Shown: positions 52,849 through 56,681 of the stretch, piece after piece
Position numbering within the stretch: the stretch's first letter is position 1
Layout of the letters: each line of letters starts with the position of its first letter
Source: Methylobacterium planeticum
GTDB taxonomy: Bacteria; Pseudomonadota; Alphaproteobacteria; Rhizobiales; Beijerinckiaceae
Direction of reading: 5' to 3'
Assembly (NCBI RefSeq): GCF_008806345.1
Contig: NZ_VZZJ01000032.1
Span: 1-56,681, forward strand
DNA length: 56,681 bases
Made by a program: the position numbers and the translations under genes
Notes under the pieces: generated by a model
The model's database searches: none
What the model was told of the DNA's origin: nothing
What the model saw: the letters and a program-made list of their open reading frames with translations, nothing else

Positions 52849-55800
52849 ATGACCCACGCAATCCTCGCCGTCTCGATCCGGCAGCGCTGGCTGGTGCTGC
52901 TCCTGTCGCTCCTCGTGGCCGCCATCGGCGGCTACTCCCTGACGAAGCTGTCCATCGACGCAGTGCCGGACATCACCAACAACCAGGTCCAGGTGAACGC
53001 GGTGGTGCCTCAGCTCTCGCCCTTCGACGTCGAGAAGCAGGTGACCTACCCGATGGAGGCGGCCCTCGCCGGCATCCCGGGCCTGGAATACACCCGGTCG
53101 CTCTCGCGCAACGGCTTCGCACAGGTCACCGCCGTCTTCAGCGAGGCAACGAACGTCTACTTCGCCCGCCAGCAGGTGGGCGAACGCCTGGGCCCCGTGA
53201 AGGACGCCCTGCCCCCGGGCGCCGACGTCCGCATGGGCCCGATCTCGACGGGCCTGGGCGAGATCTACATGTGGACCGTCCACTTCACGAAGCCGGCGCC
53301 CGGCGCGGTGCGCGAAGGCCGGCCCGGCTTCCAGCCGGACGGCACCTACCTGACGCCGGAGGGCCAGCGGCTGAGGCCCGGGTTCGAGCAGGCGGCCTAC
53401 CTGCGGACCGTGCAGGACTGGATCATCGGTCCGCAGCTCAGGACGGTGCCGGGCGTCGCCGGGATCGACGTCATCGGCGGCTACGAGAAGCAGTACCACG
53501 TCCAGCCCGACCCGGCGAAGCTCATCGCCCTCGGGCTCTCGTTCAAGGACGTCGCCGAGGCCATCGAGCAGAACAACCAGAACCGAGGCGCCGGCTACCT
53601 CGAGCGCGGCGGCGAGGGCGTCGTGGTGCGCTCGGCCGGTCGGATCGAGGGCATGGACGAGATCGGGCGCATCGTCGTCGCCACCCGCGGCGGCGTGCCG
53701 GTGCGGATCGCCGACGTCGCCCAGGTCCGGATCGGGCGCGAGCTGCGCACGGGCTCGGCCAGCGAGGACGGGCAGGAAGCCGTCGTCGGCACGGCCCTGA
53801 TGCTGATCGGCAGCAACAGCCGCACCGTGTCGGCCGACGTGGATGCCCGGCTGAAGGCGATCGCGAAGTTGCTCCCACCGAACGTGGAGGTCCGAACCGT
53901 CCTCGACCGGACGGTCCTCGTGGACGCTACCGTGCGCACGGTCGCCCGGAACCTCGCCGAGGGCGCCCTCCTCGTCATCGCGGTGCTGTTCCTCCTGCTC
54001 GGCAACATCCGGGCCGCCATCATCACAGCGCTCGTGATCCCCGTGGCGATGCTGATGACCGTGACCGGCATGGTCCAGGGGCGGATCTCGGCCAACCTGA
54101 TGAGCCTCGGCGCTCTCGATTTCGGTCTCATCGTCGACGGGGCGGTCATCATCACCGAGAATGCACTGCGCCACCTCGCCGAGCGGCAGCGGGAGGCCGG
54201 CCGGAGCCTGACCCTGGAGGAGCGCCTCGCCACCGTGCAGACCTCGGCCGAGGAGATGATCAGGCCCACGGTCTACGGGCAGGCGATCATCATCCTGGTC
54301 TACGTACCGCTCCTCACCTTCACGGGGGTCGAGGGCAAGATGTTCGCCCCGATGGCGCTCACCGTCATCATCGCGCTGGCCGCCGCCTTCGTCCTCTCCC
54401 TCACCTTCGTCCCGGCCCTCGTCGCGATCGTCATCACCGGCCGTGTGCGGGAGACGGAGAACATCCTCATGCGTGGCCTGAAGCGGGTCTACCGGCCGGT
54501 CCTCGCCGGCGCAGTGCGCCGGCCGGCGCCGGTCATCGCCGCGGCGATCCTGCTCGTCCTGGCGAGCGCCGTCCTGTCCGGGCGGTTGGGGCAGGAATTC
54601 ATGCCCCCGCTCGACGAGAAGAACATCGCCATGCACGCGATGCGGATCCCCTCGACCTCCCTGACCCAGTCGCAGGACCTGCAGCTCGCCGTCGAGACGG
54701 CGGTGGGCGCCTTCCCGCAGGTGGCCTTCGTGTTCGCGAAGACCGGCACCGCGGAGATCGCCTCCGACCCGATGCCGGTGAACGTCTCCGACACGTTCAT
54801 CATGCTGAGGCCCCAGGCCGAATGGCCCGACCCGACCCTGTCGAAGGACGCGCTCATCGCCCAGATCCAGGCCGCTGTGAACAAGGTCCCGGGCAACAAC
54901 TACGAGTTCACCCAGCCCATCCAGATGCGCTTCAACGAGCTTTTGGGCGGCACCCGTGGCGACCTCGCCGTCAAGGTGTTCGGCGAGAGCTTCGAGGCGA
55001 TGCTGCCGACCGCGAACCGGATCGCCGGCATCCTGCGCAGGGTCGAGGGCGCCCAGGACGTCAAGGTCGAACAGGTCACCGGGCTGCCGTCACTCGAGAT
55101 CCGGATCGACAAGGGCGAGATCGCCCGGCTGGGCCTGAGCCATTTCGCGGTCCAGGACGTCATCGGGGCCGCCATCGGCGGCCGCGAGGCCGGGGTGGTG
55201 TTCGAGGGGGACCGGCGCTTCCACATCGTGGTCCGCCTGCCCGAGACCGTGCGCGACGACATCGACGCCCTTGAGAGCCTGCCGGTGCCCCTGCCGGCGA
55301 ACGGCACCGGGCGCGTCGCCTCGGTGCCGTTGAAGCAGGTCGCCGCCTTCGTGTTCGCGGAGGGACCGAACCAGATCAGCCGCGAGAACGGCAGGCGCCG
55401 GGTCGTCGTCACCGCCAATGTCCGCGGACGCGACATCGCCTCCGTGGTCGCGGAGGCGCGGGCCCGGGTCGAGGCGCAGGTCAAGCTGCCGGCCGGCTCC
55501 TGGGTGACCTGGGGCGGCGCCTTCGAGAACCTCGCCGCGGCGCGCCAACGCCTGATGGTGGTGGTGCCCGGCTGCTTCTTCCTGATCTTCCTGCTGCTCT
55601 ACTCGGCGCTCGGCTCGCCCCGCGAGGCGCTGCTGGTGTTCAGCGCCGTGCCGCTCGCGCTGACGGGCGGCATCGCGGCCCTGTGGCTGCGCGGTATGCC
55701 GTTCTCGGTCACCGCGGCCGTGGGCTTCATCGCCCTGTCGGGCGTCGCGGTCCTCAACGGGCTGGTGATGCTGAGCTACGTCAAGCAGTTGATGCAGGAG

Positions 55801-56106
55801 GACCGCCCCCTGCGGGAGGCGATCCTGGAAGGGGCGAGCACCCGCCTGCGTCCGGTGGTGATGACCGCGCTGGTCGCCTCCCTCGGCTTCTTACCCATGG
55901 CGCTCGCGACCGGCACGGGGGCGGAGGTCCAGAGGCCGCTCGCCACGGTGGTCATCGGCGGGTTGATCAGCGCGACGCTGCTCACGCTGATCGTCTTGCC
56001 GGCCCTGTACGCGCGCTTCGGCGGGACGGCGCTCGCGAGCCCGGCGTGCCGGCCGGAGGATGCCCCGGCTGGCACGCCCCTGCACGTCCCGCACGCGGCG
56101 GAGTAG
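52849..56106 (+). CDS. czcA: CzcA-family heavy-metal RND efflux pump
   Basis: A 1085-residue HME-type RND permease. TM1 is at about 14-34 and the first periplasmic loop contains a GPISTGLGEIYMWTV region. The TM4 motif is DFGLIVDGAVIITEN (about 424-438), the usual CzcA form with DGA, and the second half mirrors the first. It exports divalent metal ions, most likely Zn, Co or Cd, with the upstream adaptor. There is no outer-membrane-factor gene on either side, so it must use another one, possibly the NodT-type protein at 5.6-7.1 kb. Confidence 0.93.
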   Translation: MTHAILAVSIRQRWLVLLLSLLVAAIGGYSLTKLSIDAVPDITNNQVQVNAVVPQLSPFDVEKQVTYPMEAALAGIPGLEYTRSLSRNGFAQVTAVFSEATNVYFARQQVGERLGPVKDALPPGADVRMGPISTGLGEIYMWTVHFTKPAPGAVREGRPGFQPDGTYLTPEGQRLRPGFEQAAYLRTVQDWIIGPQLRTVPGVAGIDVIGGYEKQYHVQPDPAKLIALGLSFKDVAEAIEQNNQNRGAGYLERGGEGVVVRSAGRIEGMDEIGRIVVATRGGVPVRIADVAQVRIGRELRTGSASEDGQEAVVGTALMLIGSNSRTVSADVDARLKAIAKLLPPNVEVRTVLDRTVLVDATVRTVARNLAEGALLVIAVLFLLLGNIRAAIITALVIPVAMLMTVTGMVQGRISANLMSLGALDFGLIVDGAVIITENALRHLAERQREAGRSLTLEERLATVQTSAEEMIRPTVYGQAIIILVYVPLLTFTGVEGKMFAPMALTVIIALAAAFVLSLTFVPALVAIVITGRVRETENILMRGLKRVYRPVLAGAVRRPAPVIAAAILLVLASAVLSGRLGQEFMPPLDEKNIAMHAMRIPSTSLTQSQDLQLAVETAVGAFPQVAFVFAKTGTAEIASDPMPVNVSDTFIMLRPQAEWPDPTLSKDALIAQIQAAVNKVPGNNYEFTQPIQMRFNELLGGTRGDLAVKVFGESFEAMLPTANRIAGILRRVEGAQDVKVEQVTGLPSLEIRIDKGEIARLGLSHFAVQDVIGAAIGGREAGVVFEGDRRFHIVVRLPETVRDDIDALESLPVPLPANGTGRVASVPLKQVAAFVFAEGPNQISRENGRRRVVVTANVRGRDIASVVAEARARVEAQVKLPAGSWVTWGGAFENLAAARQRLMVVVPGCFFLIFLLLYSALGSPREALLVFSAVPLALTGGIAALWLRGMPFSVTAAVGFIALSGVAVLNGLVMLSYVKQLMQEDRPLREAILEGASTRLRPVVMTALVASLGFLPMALATGTGAEVQRPLATVVIGGLISATLLTLIVLPALYARFGGTALASPACRPEDAPAGTPLHVPHAAE

Positions 56107-56165
56107 GCGGTTCGGGAACGGCCCCGACGGACCCACCGGGCAGCGTCATGCCGGGCGACGCGTTC

Positions 56166-56186
56166 ACCCGAGCGATCGTCTCGGGT
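56166..56186 (+). terminator. Possible terminator hairpin after the second czcA
   Basis: ACCCGAG-N7-CTCGGGT makes a 7-bp perfect stem about 60 bases past the pump stop. No T run follows, so termination strength is unclear; it may also serve the convergent gene. Confidence 0.35.
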
Positions 56187-56254
56187 GCGGCCCTCCAGGC
56201 GTCGATGCCGCGCACCTGCCCGTGCCGCCGCGAGCGCTTGGGTGCCGCATCGCG

Positions 56255-56497
56255 TCAGTACCCGTACGGGTGATGGTGATGATGACGGTGCTCGACGACG
56301 CGGTCGCTCACGTCGTCGTGGTCGCCGTGATGACGCCGCGTGACCACGTGCTCGTGGTCGCCGTGGCGGTCGAGGTCGACATGCTCGTGATGGTGGTGCC
56401 GCGGCGGGCCGTACCCGTAGCCGGAATATTAGGCGGACGCGGCGGCCGGCGCCAGGATGAACGTGGCCGCGGCCAGGGCGGCAAGGCGTGTCTTCAT
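56255..56497 (-). pseudogene. His-rich exported protein interrupted by an in-frame TAA
   Basis: The ATG at 56497 opens MKTRLAALAAATFILAPAAA followed by SA, a clear signal peptide, and a TAA follows at once (56429-56431). Beyond it the same frame stays open for 57 codons, with YSGYGYGPPRHHHHEHVD, then many His/Asp pairs, ending HHHHHPYGY before a TGA at 56255. The intact gene would encode an 80-residue periplasmic His-rich, probably metal-binding protein. It lies convergent to the czc operon. The stop sits exactly at the signal-mature junction; one base change would restore a sense codon. Readthrough cannot be ruled out. Confidence 0.75.
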
Positions 56498-56681
56498 CGC
56501 TCGGACCTTTCGGATTGCTCTGCGATGAAGGCTATACAGGGTGCGTTGAACGCGGTCTGAAGCAGGTAAGGAGCGGCCGTTCAGATGCTTGGCGACCGTC
56601 CAGAGCGTCTGCCCACAGTACACGACTCTTTCATGCTGGCTTTGGACTGGGGCGGCGTTCTGAGGTTGGTGGTCGGCCCGT
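56498..56681. other. Right-edge non-coding stretch
   Basis: Upstream of the interrupted His-rich gene and up to the window end; it should hold that gene's promoter. No other feature was seen. Confidence 0.4.

Overview
The window is a GC-rich (roughly 70 %) chromosomal segment from an alphaproteobacterium. Methylobacteriaceae (Methylobacterium-like) is my best guess. It rests on base composition, the hemD / mitofilin-like / hemY order, the DUF2336 and DUF1491 families, and the overall set of proteins. It is an inference, because no rRNA or other taxonomic marker is present. I saw no rRNA, tRNA, CRISPR array, intact transposase or integrase.

Layout. 0-5.3 kb: a 34-bp tandem repeat at the left edge, a DUF1275 membrane protein, a TPR-methyltransferase, then a tightly overlapping DNA-repair block (MBL-fold exonuclease, ATP-dependent DNA ligase, YjbQ). 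5.5-11.7 kb, minus strand: a complete tripartite heavy-metal RND efflux operon (adaptor, CzcA-type pump, NodT-type outer-membrane factor). 12.2-18.1 kb, plus strand: a CobW-type GTPase metallochaperone, an O-antigen-ligase-like protein and a large unorthodox hybrid histidine kinase. 18.1-25.1 kb: two small proteins (one EthD-like), an NDH-2-type dehydrogenase, maleylacetoacetate isomerase, the dgcN-dgcA pair, DUF1491, a class I cytochrome c, a small XRE regulator and a DUF3291-like protein. 25.1-30.9 kb: a membrane sensor kinase with a downstream peptidoglycan-binding membrane protein, a cydB without cydA followed by a DUF2474 micro-subunit, and a DUF2336 protein. 31.1-36.4 kb, minus strand: hemD, a mitofilin/Mic60-like protein with a long pentapeptide-repeat N-terminus, and hemY. 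36.4-41.1 kb, minus strand: a PglK-like ABC flippase, a glutamine-dependent asparagine synthase and an aldose epimerase-like protein, probably for a surface glycan.

41.1-50.3 kb is the accessory stretch. Genes are small, mostly unrecognised and loosely packed. GC falls, and a strongly AT-rich island lies at about 46.0-46.4 kb. It holds an MKP/MEP-repeat protein, a FUSC-type membrane protein, a TAXI-type solute-binding protein with no TRAP permease plus a membrane-anchored SEL1-like partner, a frameshifted DUF2171 gene, an RMF/CrpP-like small protein and a translationally coupled pair of paralogous coiled-coil proteins. 50.6-56.5 kb is a second heavy-metal operon: a periplasmic accessory protein, a CzcI-like His/Cys protein, a His-rich adaptor and a CzcA pump, with no outer-membrane factor. 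A convergent His-rich secreted-protein gene follows, interrupted by an in-frame TAA.

Functional themes: two separate HME-RND metal-efflux systems and a GTPase metallochaperone; envelope and glycan functions (O-antigen ligase, AsnB, flippase, Mic60-like, peptidoglycan-binding protein); and respiration/heme (NDH-2, cytochrome c, CydB/DUF2474, HemD/HemY). The least described parts are the coiled-coil pair, the orphan CydB with its repeat-bearing micro-subunit, the TAXI/SEL1-like pair, and two decayed genes visible only after joining reading frames.
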